Assembly (NCBI RefSeq): GCF_900103425.1
Contig: NZ_FMXA01000009.1
Coordinates: 1 to 44,267, forward strand
DNA length: 44,267 bases
DNA from: Dialister histaminiformans
GTDB lineage: Bacteria; Bacillota; Negativicutes; Veillonellales; Dialisteraceae
Direction: 5' to 3'
Shown: positions 26,618-35,038 of the stretch, piece after piece
Layout: every line of letters starts with the position of its first letter
Numbering within the stretch: position 1 is the stretch's first letter
Made by a program: the position numbers and the translations under genes
The notes under the pieces: model-generated
Told to the model about the DNA's origin: nothing
Database searches by the model: none
The model's input: only the letters and a program-made list of their open reading frames with translations

Positions 26618-27016
26618 TCATAATAAACTTTTTTCAAAAAAGGCACAGGGAAGAAGTTCTTCCCCGGTCCTGACCAGATAATCATCCTCTGTCCTGACAC
26701 AGAAGACTTCCTGTATGTTAAATTCAGTCATCACCTGCCGGCATATTCCGCATGGTGTCGTATATGTGTCACTGCTTCCGGCCACAGCCAGTGCATATAT
26801 TTTCTTTTCTCCAGCGGCAATCGCTGTCCCTATGGCATTTCTTTCTGCGCAGAGGGACGCGCCATAGGAATTATTTTCCACATTACATCCACCATAGATT
26901 GTACCACTTCCGGTAAGGACAGCCGCCCCTACCTTAAAATGTGAATACGGTGCGTAGGCCATGTCTCTGGCCTGCAGAGCCTTCTGAATCAGACTGTTCC
27001 GTTCAGTATCAGTCAT
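26618..27016 (-). CDS. cdd: Cytidine deaminase Cdd
   Basis: 132 residues, the normal size of the homotetrameric bacterial enzyme. The zinc ligands are Cys56 in CAERN (with the catalytic Glu58) and the PCGIC pair (Cys89, Cys92). It deaminates cytidine and deoxycytidine for pyrimidine salvage. The start at 27016 (MTDTERN) overlaps the ybeY stop by eight bases. A much longer open frame upstream (to 27187) is ybeY read in the wrong frame. Confidence 0.95.
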   Translation of the reverse strand: MTDTERNSLIQKALQARDMAYAPYSHFKVGAAVLTGSGTIYGGCNVENNSYGASLCAERNAIGTAIAAGEKKIYALAVAGSSDTYTTPCGICRQVMTEFNIQEVFCVRTEDDYLVRTGEELLPCAFFEKSLL

Positions 27017-27494
27017 TTTCCACACGGTTTTCTGTAATGACTCTCTGCAGTCCGCAGGCTCCCAGAATCTCCTCTTCCGCCTTACGCATGGCTTTCTTTT
27101 CTTCCGGGTCATAGTGGTCATATCCCAGAATGTGAAGGAATCCATGTACGGCCAGATAAGCCATTTCACGTTCCGTGCTGTGTCCATATTCCTTCGCCTG
27201 TTCTACCGCGCGGTCCACATTAATAACAATGTCTCCCAGCGCCTTTTCCTCTTCCGGAAGTTCTTCCTCTTCCCCTTCATTTAACGCAAAGGAAAGTACA
27301 TCTGTGGGCGCGTCAATATGCCGGTACTGGCGGTTTAATTCATGAATAAGCTTAGCGTCACAGATGAGTACGCTGATTTCTGCGTCTGCCGGTACATGCT
27401 GCAGCTCAGCCCCTTTGGTCAGCACAGTATGAATCAGTTTTTCCAACTCTTCATTATAAAAAGATTCATTGTCATAATTAATGGTGATTTCCAT
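27009..27494 (-). CDS. ybeY: Endoribonuclease YbeY
   Basis: 161 residues. The zinc motif HGFLHILGYDH supplies His117, His121 and His127. YbeY takes part in 16S rRNA 3'-end maturation and ribosome quality control, which fits its position between phoH and era. Its ATG overlaps the end of phoH by 17 bases with a GGAG six bases before it. Confidence 0.95.
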   Translation of the reverse strand: MEITINYDNESFYNEELEKLIHTVLTKGAELQHVPADAEISVLICDAKLIHELNRQYRHIDAPTDVLSFALNEGEEEELPEEEKALGDIVINVDRAVEQAKEYGHSTEREMAYLAVHGFLHILGYDHYDPEEKKAMRKAEEEILGACGLQRVITENRVEND

Positions 27495-28479
27495 GGTGTT
27501 CTCCTTTGCTTTTTGCTTTTAATTCAGCTCTCTTTTCATATGCTTTGATAATGGCTGCTACCAGATCATGGCGCACTACGTCATGTTCAGAAAATTGTAT
27601 GAAGGAAATATCCGGAATATTCTTCAGCACAATCCTTGCATCTGGCAGTCCGCTCCTGGTATGAGGTGGCAGATCAATCTGCGTGATATCTCCATTTATT
27701 ACCATTTTCGAACGGAACCCCAGACGGGTCAGAAACATCTTCATCTGCTCCACAGTAGTATTCTGCGCCTCATCCAGAATGACAAACGACTTTTCAAGGG
27801 TTCTTCCGCGCATATAAGCCAGCGGTGCCACTTCGATGACCCCCTTCTGCTGCAGTTTTTCAAATTCCTCTACGCCAAACATGTCCAGCAAGCCGTCAAA
27901 CAGCGGACGGAGATAGGGGTTTACCTTTTCCTGCATATCTCCCGGAAGGAATCCCAGCTTTTCGCCAGCCTCCACCGCCGGACGTACCAGAATAATCCGC
28001 TGTACATCCCGGTTTCGAAGATAATAGGCCGCCAATGCTACCGCCAGATACGTTTTACCGGTTCCGGCGGGTCCAATCCCAAAAGTAATGGAATTATGAC
28101 GAATAGCATCTACATACTCTTTCTGCCCAAGCGTTCTCGGATGAATAACCGTTCCGTTGCGTGTTACGTTGACCACGTCATCTTCCATTTCATGGAGTTC
28201 TGCCAAGCGGCCAGTGCGAAGTGCTTCCACCACCTGATATACCTGCCGATCTGACAGACGGATATTCTTGTGAAGCATCTGCCTCATTTCATCAACCACG
28301 GTCATGAACGCTTCTATTCCCTGCTCGTCCCCGGTTACACGGACCAGATTTCCCCGGCCGCTTACTGTACATCCAAAAGCTTCCCCAGCCAGAGTCAGAA
28401 AATGGCTATCCCGCTCCATGAGCTCCTGGGCTTCCCTGTAATCTTCAATAATAAATTCCTTATGCATCAGTTCTGTCAT
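27478..28479 (-). CDS. phoH: PhoH-like ATPase
   Basis: 333 residues. An N-terminal helical/KH-like part is followed by the PhoH P-loop domain: Walker A GPAGTGKT (136-143), VRPAVEAGEKLGFLPGD and Walker B VILDEAQNTT. Members are linked to RNA handling, and the phoH-ybeY-era order is widely conserved. The ATG overlaps the radical-SAM stop by one base (TAATG). Confidence 0.93.
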   Translation of the reverse strand: MTELMHKEFIIEDYREAQELMERDSHFLTLAGEAFGCTVSGRGNLVRVTGDEQGIEAFMTVVDEMRQMLHKNIRLSDRQVYQVVEALRTGRLAELHEMEDDVVNVTRNGTVIHPRTLGQKEYVDAIRHNSITFGIGPAGTGKTYLAVALAAYYLRNRDVQRIILVRPAVEAGEKLGFLPGDMQEKVNPYLRPLFDGLLDMFGVEEFEKLQQKGVIEVAPLAYMRGRTLEKSFVILDEAQNTTVEQMKMFLTRLGFRSKMVINGDITQIDLPPHTRSGLPDARIVLKNIPDISFIQFSEHDVVRHDLVAAIIKAYEKRAELKAKSKGEHHGNHH

Positions 28480-29438
28480 TATTTTTCCTCCGCCGGAGCA
28501 AATTGTCTGACTGCAGGACCATTAATATACCGGCACATGGTCCCCTGATATATATTCTTCTGTTCCATCTCTGCGTCAATCATATCCCGCACTACCCACC
28601 AGGGTTCGCCACCGTTGACCTTAAGTATGTTCTCTCCCGCGGCACGGCCTACAATACGCTGCATCACTATATCCGGACGGACATAGGCCAGAAACAGAAC
28701 CACCCGGTGAATATATTCATCCAGAGGAAGAAGTCTCACCCGGCCTGCTTCAAATTCTTCTGCCAGACGGGTCCCTTTTACAACAAACAGAGAATGGAGC
28801 TTCACTTCGGTAACCGGAAGGACCGACACCAGCTTGGCCGCTTCCACCACATCCAGGCGGTCATCCCATGGCAGGTCCGCGATAATGTGTGTACACAGGC
28901 CAAATCCATACCGGCCGATATGAAGCGCCGCATCTATAAATTCCGCCACGGTGTGGCAGCGGTTCAGAATTGCCAGCGTATGGGCGTTGGCGGACTGCAG
29001 CCCCAGTTCTACCGTAATATCCACATGATATGTCTGCCGTATCCGGTCAAGAACCTCCAGATACGCATCATTAATGCAGTCCGGACGGGTGGAAATATCC
29101 AGAGCTACAATCCCCTCCACCTGACATGCTTCCTCCATGCTTTTTTCAAAAACATCCAAGGGCATATAGGTGTTGGTAAAGTTCAGAAAATAGGCTATGA
29201 ATTTCTTTGCCTTGTATTTAGGCCCAATATGCGAAATACCTTCCAGCAGCTGCTCTTTCACCGGAACATCTGCCTTTTTTTCATAGCCGGCCCCTATACT
29301 GCCGCAAAAAATACATCCTTCGTCCGATATAAGGCCATCCCTGTTAGGACAGGTTCTGGCCAGAGCTATCGGCACCTTATAAACTTTTTCTCCATATTTT
29401 TCCTTTAGCGCGTCGGAAAATGTACGAAATCTGCTCAT
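28479..29438 (-). CDS. TIGR01212/YhcC-like radical SAM protein
   Basis: 319 residues. The cluster cysteines are Cys30, Cys42 and Cys45 in RTCPNRDGLISDEGCIFCG, the spacing of the YhcC (TIGR01212) family. Later motifs such as VELGLQSAN and KLHSLFVVKGT fit an elongator-like TIM barrel. The substrate is not established. The start at 29438 was chosen because AAAGGAG stands five bases before it; the open frame extends 19 codons further upstream without a comparable site. It heads the phoH-ybeY-cdd-era-recO string. Confidence 0.88.
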   Translation of the reverse strand: MSRFRTFSDALKEKYGEKVYKVPIALARTCPNRDGLISDEGCIFCGSIGAGYEKKADVPVKEQLLEGISHIGPKYKAKKFIAYFLNFTNTYMPLDVFEKSMEEACQVEGIVALDISTRPDCINDAYLEVLDRIRQTYHVDITVELGLQSANAHTLAILNRCHTVAEFIDAALHIGRYGFGLCTHIIADLPWDDRLDVVEAAKLVSVLPVTEVKLHSLFVVKGTRLAEEFEAGRVRLLPLDEYIHRVVLFLAYVRPDIVMQRIVGRAAGENILKVNGGEPWWVVRDMIDAEMEQKNIYQGTMCRYINGPAVRQFAPAEEK

Positions 29439-29536
29439 CAAATCTCCTTTTGCATACTTTATTTTATTATATAATACAGCGAACTTCATGTACACAATCA
29501 GCCGGATTCCCTTGCCGGTATCCTGATTTTCTGCGG

Positions 29537-29542
29537 TATAAT
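29537..29542 (+). promoter_or_regulatory. -10 box of nadE promoter
   Basis: A consensus TATAAT 48 bases before the nadE ATG. A TTGCCG about 19 bases upstream could serve as -35, but the spacing is long. Confidence 0.4.
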
Positions 29543-29589
29543 AAGATTAAGATATCATACATTCACTCTTACTTTTTTATGGAGGACCT

Positions 29590-31476
29590 ATGATTAAGAT
29601 TGTAACCGCTCAACTGGATATAATTCCCGGAAATATAAGAAAAAACTGGGAAAACATAGAAAAAGAAATTACCTTTGCCAGAGAACAGAAAGCACAGATT
29701 CTAGTCTTCCCAGAGATGTGTCTTTCCGGATATCTCATCGGGGATATGTGGGATCAGCCTGCATTTCTCAGGGAATGCGAAGCCTACAACCAACGCATTA
29801 TCGATGCCTCATCAAATCTTACCATCATCTGGGGAAATGTAGCTATAGACTGGGAAAAGACTGGCAATGATGGCCGTGTACGCAAATATAATGCCGCCTT
29901 TGCTGCCTTTAACAAAAAACTCATCCCTCCGGTAAACAGCAACTGGCCTTATACGGTGAAGACACTGCTCCCCAATTACCGCCAGTTTGATGACCCCCGC
30001 TATTTTACCAGCATGGCTGAGCTGGCCGCGGAAAATCATGCTTCCATTGAAAGTACCCTGCAACCATTTGAACTGCCGCTGCCGTACACCAGGGAAACCC
30101 TCACCTGCGGTATTCTCCTGTGCGAAGACAGCTGGGATGAAAATTATCCGATTCACCCAATGGAAATCCTCAAAGACAAGGAGGCCCGTCTCTTCATTAA
30201 TCTGTCGGCTTCCCCATTCACTCTGAGAAAAAATGAAAAGCGTCACCGTATGTTATCCGCCTCTGTACAGAAACTGCATGTCCCTATGCTGTATGTCAAT
30301 CAGCGGGGAATGCAGAATAACGGAAAGGACTGCTACATCTTTGATGGGCAAAGTGCTGCCTATACAATTTCAGGGGAACTGAGCGGAGAAACCGCTCCCT
30401 TTACAGAAGCTCATTCACTTTTCCTCTTCCATCCGGAAACAGGCCATTTATCTATATCCAATCAGACTTCTCTCCCTGCGGCACCTACACTGTGCAGTGC
30501 CATGCAGTACGGGGTGGCCTCCTTCCTCCGTTCCATCCATATGGATAAAGTAGTTATCGGTGTTTCCGGAGGTATTGACTCGGCGGTAAATGCAGCACTC
30601 TATCGTTCGGTACTCCCGAAGGATAACCTGCTGCTGGTCAACACACCAACCCGTTTCAACTCAGAAACCACAAAAGGCCTTGCCCGCCAGCTGGCAGAAA
30701 ATCTGGAATGCCCCTATGTGTCCATTCCGATTGGAAACTTTGTTCAGGACACCTGTTCTGCACTGAATAATCTTCCCATTGCCTCTTCTCATGGCGAGAC
30801 TGCGTTGCAGCTGACCCCATTCATGATGGAAAATATACAGGCCAGAGACCGGTCTTCCCGTATTCTGGCTGCTTTGTCTGCACAGTTCCATGGCATTTTT
30901 ACCTGCAATGCCAATAAGACAGAGCTTTCCATCGGGTACGGCACACTCTATGGCGATCTGGCCGGTGCCTTTGCCGCGACTGCCGACCTGTGGAAATACC
31001 AGATTTACCAGCTTGGCCATGAACTTAATGACTGGTTTGGCCGGGAAGTGATTCCTGAAGCCATATTTACCATCAAACCCAGTGCTGAACTGTCTGACAA
31101 TCAGGCGGTAGATAAAGGACTCGGCGATCCGCTCATATACGAATATCATGATTACCTGTTAAAGAGCTTTATTGAACCATGGAACCGCGCCTGCCCGGAA
31201 GACCTGCTCCGCTGGTATAAGGAAGGCACGCTGAATGAGCATATCGGTACATCGGTAGATGCCTATTCTCTGTTCCCGACTCCATCGGCATTCATTGCCG
31301 ATCTAGAACGCTGGTGGAACCTTTTTTCCGGATTTGCAGTAGCTAAACGCATCCAGGCCCCTCCTCTTCTGGCCATAAGCCGTCGGTCCTATGGATATGA
31401 TCTGCGAGAAGCTCAGATGTCTCCATATTATACCGATGCATACCTGAAACTGAAACAGGAAATCCTTGGAAAATAA
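29590..31476 (+). CDS. nadE: Glutamine-dependent NAD+ synthase NadE
   Basis: 628 residues in two domains. The N-terminal nitrilase-type glutaminase has the triad Glu42 (FPEM), Lys124 and Cys178 (LLCEDSW). The C-terminal ATP-pyrophosphatase has SGGIDS (326-331) and the NANKTELSIGYGT segment. It makes NAD from deamido-NAD using glutamine nitrogen, with ammonia channelled between the domains. The ATG has GGAGG four bases before it. It is the only plus-strand gene between 23.5 and 41 kb and is monocistronic. Confidence 0.96.
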   Translation: MIKIVTAQLDIIPGNIRKNWENIEKEITFAREQKAQILVFPEMCLSGYLIGDMWDQPAFLRECEAYNQRIIDASSNLTIIWGNVAIDWEKTGNDGRVRKYNAAFAAFNKKLIPPVNSNWPYTVKTLLPNYRQFDDPRYFTSMAELAAENHASIESTLQPFELPLPYTRETLTCGILLCEDSWDENYPIHPMEILKDKEARLFINLSASPFTLRKNEKRHRMLSASVQKLHVPMLYVNQRGMQNNGKDCYIFDGQSAAYTISGELSGETAPFTEAHSLFLFHPETGHLSISNQTSLPAAPTLCSAMQYGVASFLRSIHMDKVVIGVSGGIDSAVNAALYRSVLPKDNLLLVNTPTRFNSETTKGLARQLAENLECPYVSIPIGNFVQDTCSALNNLPIASSHGETALQLTPFMMENIQARDRSSRILAALSAQFHGIFTCNANKTELSIGYGTLYGDLAGAFAATADLWKYQIYQLGHELNDWFGREVIPEAIFTIKPSAELSDNQAVDKGLGDPLIYEYHDYLLKSFIEPWNRACPEDLLRWYKEGTLNEHIGTSVDAYSLFPTPSAFIADLERWWNLFSGFAVAKRIQAPPLLAISRRSYGYDLREAQMSPYYTDAYLKLKQEILGK

Positions 31477-31488
31477 TAAAAGCGCACA

Positions 31489-31529
31489 AAAATACCAGTA
31501 GTACAAAACCTATACTACTGGTATTTTAT
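31489..31529. terminator. Bidirectional terminator between nadE and the DEAD-box helicase
   Basis: A perfect 15-bp stem AAAATACCAGTAGTA/TACTACTGGTATTTT (31489-31503 and 31513-31527), T-rich on one side and A-rich on the other, serves two convergent genes. Confidence 0.85.
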
Positions 31530-31575
31530 ATTGCATTATGCCTTTCCATCAGAATGGCATGATACATGCATAGCC

Positions 31576-33129
31576 TCAGTCTTTAAAATACGGTTTGAAA
31601 GAAGATTCCTTTGGACGATTGCTTTCCTTATTTTCATGCTTGTCCCGATTATTGTCATAACGTTTTCTGAATCCCCGTCTTTCCCCATTACGTCCAGTCC
31701 TGCTCCCATCTCTTCTATGATGGAAGTTGCTTCGATTGCCTCTAAAACCACCGCGGCGTCTCTGCGGCGCATCGGCTGTAATGCGTACCGGAGTAACATC
31801 CGGCTGCTTGGTCAGCAGCTTAATCGCAGCGGCCACCAGAGAGGTGGAATCAATATCATTAAGCAGTTCTTCTGCATTTTCCTTGAATTCTTCCAGCCCG
31901 GTTCCCTGTGCAGTTTCCGCCAGGCTCGCAATAGCCACCCGCTGATTTTCCTGAATGACTTCAGATAGAGTCGGCATAGCCCTTCTTGGAATTCTTCTGC
32001 GGATAGCCCGTTCAATGGCTCTGAACTGGCCCATTTCCCTGGATACGACAAAGGTAATGGCCTTACCTGTATTGCCTGCACGGCCTGTACGACCTACACG
32101 GTGTACATAAGTTTCCGGATCCTGCGGCAGGTCAAAGTTATATACATGGGTAACGCCGCTGATATCCAGCCCCCTAGCTGCCACATCAGTAGCTACCAGA
32201 ATATCGATAGTATTTTCCTTAAACTGACGGATAACACTGTCTCTCTTTGCCTGAGACAGATCCCCGTGAATGCCTTCTGCGGAATACCCGCGCTTCTTCA
32301 GCGCTTCGGTCACTTCATCGGCACGTCTCTTGGTTCTGACAAATACAATAGCCAGTTCCGGAGACTGCATATCCAGCAATCTGCACAGCGCATCAAACTT
32401 CTGCCTGTCCGGAATTTCCAGATACTGCTGTTCTACCAGATCAATAGTAACGGTAGTCGCTTTAATCTTAATTAATTCCGGATTCTTAAGAAATGAATTA
32501 ACCAGTTCACGGATTGCCGATGGCATAGTGGCAGAAAACAGCATGGTCTGACGTTCTTCCGGAATAGCCGCCAGAATAGTGCGAATGTCATCGATGAACC
32601 CCATATCCACCATTTCATCCGCTTCATCCAGTACCAGAATCTGTACATGGGACAAATCAATGGTGCCTCTCTGCATATGGTCCATCAGACGTCCAGGAGT
32701 AGCCACAATGACATTCGGCTTCTTATACAGAGCTCTGAACTGTCTGTTGATATCCTGTCCCCCGTAAATCGGCAGGGCATGAATCGGCAGATACTGCGCC
32801 AGATGGTTGATTTCCTCTGCTGACTGAATAGCCAGTTCTCTGGTTGGCGAAAGCACAATGGCCTGCGGTCCCGGTTTGGTTATATCAATATTTTCGAGAA
32901 TCGGAATCCCAAAGGCAGCGGTCTTGCCGGTACCTGTCTGTGCCTGTCCGATAATATCACGGTGCTGCAGTGTTACAGGAATAGACATTTTCTGAATAGG
33001 CGTCGGTTCTTCAAATCCCATATCACTGACTGCTCTGATGATTTCTTCACGGATACCCAAATCAGCAAATGTCACTGTCTTCTGTTCGGTTTCCTGCACA
33101 GCTGTTTCATTAACGTTCTTTTCTTCCAT
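31576..33129 (-). CDS. DEAD-box ATP-dependent RNA helicase (CshA/DeaD type)
   Basis: 517 residues with all helicase motifs: Q motif FADLGI...PTPIQ, motif I AQTGTGKT (63-70), PTRELA, DEAD, SAT, and HRVGRTGRAG. A C-terminal region after the core leads to an arginine/glycine-rich tail (RRRGGFRGNRSNF and onward) that likely binds RNA loosely. Firmicute CshA-type enzymes work in ribosome assembly, RNA turnover and cold adaptation. A leader of roughly 200 bases precedes it, ending in a hairpin beside the AAGGAG site. It ends at a shared terminator with nadE. Confidence 0.95.
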   Translation of the reverse strand: MEEKNVNETAVQETEQKTVTFADLGIREEIIRAVSDMGFEEPTPIQKMSIPVTLQHRDIIGQAQTGTGKTAAFGIPILENIDITKPGPQAIVLSPTRELAIQSAEEINHLAQYLPIHALPIYGGQDINRQFRALYKKPNVIVATPGRLMDHMQRGTIDLSHVQILVLDEADEMVDMGFIDDIRTILAAIPEERQTMLFSATMPSAIRELVNSFLKNPELIKIKATTVTIDLVEQQYLEIPDRQKFDALCRLLDMQSPELAIVFVRTKRRADEVTEALKKRGYSAEGIHGDLSQAKRDSVIRQFKENTIDILVATDVAARGLDISGVTHVYNFDLPQDPETYVHRVGRTGRAGNTGKAITFVVSREMGQFRAIERAIRRRIPRRAMPTLSEVIQENQRVAIASLAETAQGTGLEEFKENAEELLNDIDSTSLVAAAIKLLTKQPDVTPVRITADAPQRRRGGFRGNRSNFHHRRDGSRTGRNGERRGFRKRYDNNRDKHENKESNRPKESSFKPYFKD

Positions 33130-33384
33130 AATTGCTCCTTACCGATAATCCCCGATCGGTGGTATACTCCCCGGGTTACACTTACACCAATCATATACTG
33201 CCTGTAAAAGCAGGATATGATTCATTATTCAAAGCCATACGCCCAGATTACCCGTTCTTGCTGTCTGTAAATCATTCCATCGCTTCACATCATCCATTTG
33301 CGCATGCCAGCTCTGATTCATTTTAAAACACTTAACTTCTCAATTTTATCATAAATTGAAGAATATTGATAATAAATAATAAAT
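33130..33384 (-). promoter_or_regulatory. Long 5' leader region of the RNA helicase gene
   Basis: No gene seen. On the minus strand an AT-rich promoter-like region (ATGATAAAATTG near 33350) lies about 200 bases before the ATG. Just before the ribosome binding site ACCGAT (33160-33155) pairs with ATCGGT (33146-33141), a 6-bp hairpin flanking AAGGAG. Long structured leaders are common for cold-regulated helicase genes; control here is an inference. Confidence 0.4.
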
Positions 33385-33456
33385 AAAAAAACTCTGGATT
33401 TCACAATACAGTTCCTGTCAGGGTTTCCTGCAGAAAACCTATCATAAAACCACAGA
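33385..33456 (-). terminator. Terminator after NSS transporter A
   Basis: On the minus strand CTCTGTGGTTT pairs imperfectly with AAATCCAGAG across a long loop that itself holds the hairpin GGTTT/AAACC. Seven T follow. Confidence 0.5.
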
Positions 33457-33474
33457 GCCTTTTTCAATAATCAG

Positions 33475-34842
33475 TTATTTAAAGAACATACCATAATAGC
33501 CACTGAAGAAAATATAAAGGATAATAAATGGCAGACCATATGTCATATATGCCTTTGACCATCCAGGGAATGTCATTCCTGAACCGGTGTTAACTTCCTT
33601 ATAGAAATTATCCCATCCCCATCCCAGTTTTGTAGTACAGAATGTAAGATATACCAGACTCCCCAGGGGAAGAACATTATCACTGATAATAAAATCTTCC
33701 AAATCCAGAATTCCGGAATTGCCTCCCAATGGATGAATCCAGCTCCATACGTTAAATCCAAGGACGCAGGGAAGCGACAGCAGGATGATGGTCGGAATCA
33801 GAATGGCGATAACCTTCCCACGTCTTGCCCCGAACAATTCACTGAAACAGGTGGTCAGATTTTCAAAAATAGCGATTACTGTGGAGAACGATGCGAAAAT
33901 CATGAAAATAAAGAACAGCGCTCCCCAGAACTGACCCAGCGGCATATGGGCAAACACGTTGGGCAGTGAAATGAACAGCAGATTCGGTCCGCTTCCCGGA
34001 TCCACGCCATAGCTGAAGCAGGCCGGGAATATAATCAGACCAGACATAAAGGCCACGAAGGTATCCAGAGCTATGATCCAGAGTGCTTCTCCCAGCAGAC
34101 TCTTCTGCTTTCCTATGTAACTGCCAAAGACAGCAAGTGACCCCTGTCCAATGGATAGCGTGAAGAATGCCTGCCCCATAGCGGCAAAAATCGCTTCCGA
34201 AACACCATGAGCCTTAAACCGATTCCAGTCAGGCAGCAGATAATATTCCAGACCTTTAGAGGCATTGGGCAGCAACAGAGAGTTTACCGCCAGGACAACC
34301 ATAAGGATGATCAGCAGAACCATCATTACCTTGGTGATGCGTTCTACCCCTTTCTGTATCCCCATAAGGCATACACAGAAGCAAGCAACCACCGTAAACA
34401 CCATACATCCGATCATTGTCCCCGGATCGGCCAGGAGTGTGGTAAATACATCCCCTATGGAAGAGGCATTTAACCCATTAAATGTCCCCTTGATCATCTG
34501 CAGGAAATAGTACACCATCCATCCGGAAATAGTGGTGTAGAACATCATAAGCAGTGTATTTCCCGCAATGGCTACATACTTATATACATGCCACTTCGTA
34601 CCCTTTGGTTCCAGTACATCGAAAGAACCGGCTACACTCATACGGCTCCCACGTCCTACCGCGAATTCGCAGAGGACGATAGGCAGTCCCAGAATGATAA
34701 GGAACAACAGATAAAATAAAACAAACGTAGCGCCCCCATATTTACCTGTTATATACGGAAAACGCCAGACATTTCCCAGTCCTATGGCACATCCGGCAGA
34801 TACCAGGATGAACCCCAGACGAGAAGAAAAACCATGCTGCAT
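33475..34842 (-). CDS. NSS-family sodium-dependent transporter A
   Basis: 455 residues of the neurotransmitter:sodium symporter family (SNF/LeuT fold). The first helix carries SAGCAIGLGNVWRFPYITGK, whose unwound GLGNVWRFP part forms the sodium and substrate site. AFFTLSIGQGSLAVFGSYIG and the VDPGSGPNLLF loop are also conserved. Bacterial members take up amino acids such as tryptophan, leucine or tyrosine; the substrate here is unknown. About eleven to twelve helices fit the length. An AGGAGGG site precedes the ATG. Among the three tandem copies it is last in transcription direction, with its own promoter at 34962. Confidence 0.92.
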   Translation of the reverse strand: MQHGFSSRLGFILVSAGCAIGLGNVWRFPYITGKYGGATFVLFYLLFLIILGLPIVLCEFAVGRGSRMSVAGSFDVLEPKGTKWHVYKYVAIAGNTLLMMFYTTISGWMVYYFLQMIKGTFNGLNASSIGDVFTTLLADPGTMIGCMVFTVVACFCVCLMGIQKGVERITKVMMVLLIILMVVLAVNSLLLPNASKGLEYYLLPDWNRFKAHGVSEAIFAAMGQAFFTLSIGQGSLAVFGSYIGKQKSLLGEALWIIALDTFVAFMSGLIIFPACFSYGVDPGSGPNLLFISLPNVFAHMPLGQFWGALFFIFMIFASFSTVIAIFENLTTCFSELFGARRGKVIAILIPTIILLSLPCVLGFNVWSWIHPLGGNSGILDLEDFIISDNVLPLGSLVYLTFCTTKLGWGWDNFYKEVNTGSGMTFPGWSKAYMTYGLPFIILYIFFSGYYGMFFK

Positions 34843-34898
34843 ACTAACCCTCCTATGCTACTTTTTCCTACTGTTAGATGCTTCCAGCCATATGAAAT

Positions 34899-34917
34899 TG
34901 TACTGTATGGCAGTACA
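34899..34917 (-). promoter_or_regulatory. Inverted repeat in the leader of NSS transporter A
   Basis: A perfect repeat TGTACTG-TATGG-CAGTACA lies about 40-55 bases downstream of the predicted start site. It could be an operator or an RNA hairpin. Confidence 0.45.
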
Positions 34918-34961
34918 GGCCAGGTGCCCATCTGCCGTACAACTGAAAATCATCTGGGTAA

Positions 34962-34967
34962 AGTATA
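34962..34967 (-). promoter_or_regulatory. Extended -10 promoter of NSS transporter A
   Basis: On the minus strand TATACT is preceded by TGT (extended -10). No good -35 is seen. The leader would be about 113 bases. Confidence 0.5.
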
Positions 34968-34998
34968 ACATATTCAATCGGTGCATTCCATTTTATGC

Positions 34999-35026
34999 AA
35001 ATCCGGCATGAATCCCTCCCGGATTT
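34999..35026 (-). terminator. Weak hairpin after NSS transporter B
   Basis: An 8-bp stem AAATCCGG/CCGGATTT with a 12-base loop, without a proper T run on the minus strand. It may be a terminator or an RNA-stabilising hairpin. Confidence 0.35.
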
Positions 35027-35038
35027 TCCAATCGGTTA

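Noticed and set aside
27017-27187. N-terminal extension of cytidine deaminase by 57 residues
   Set aside because: It is ybeY read in another frame; the family starts at MTDTERN-like sequence and there is no binding site further up.
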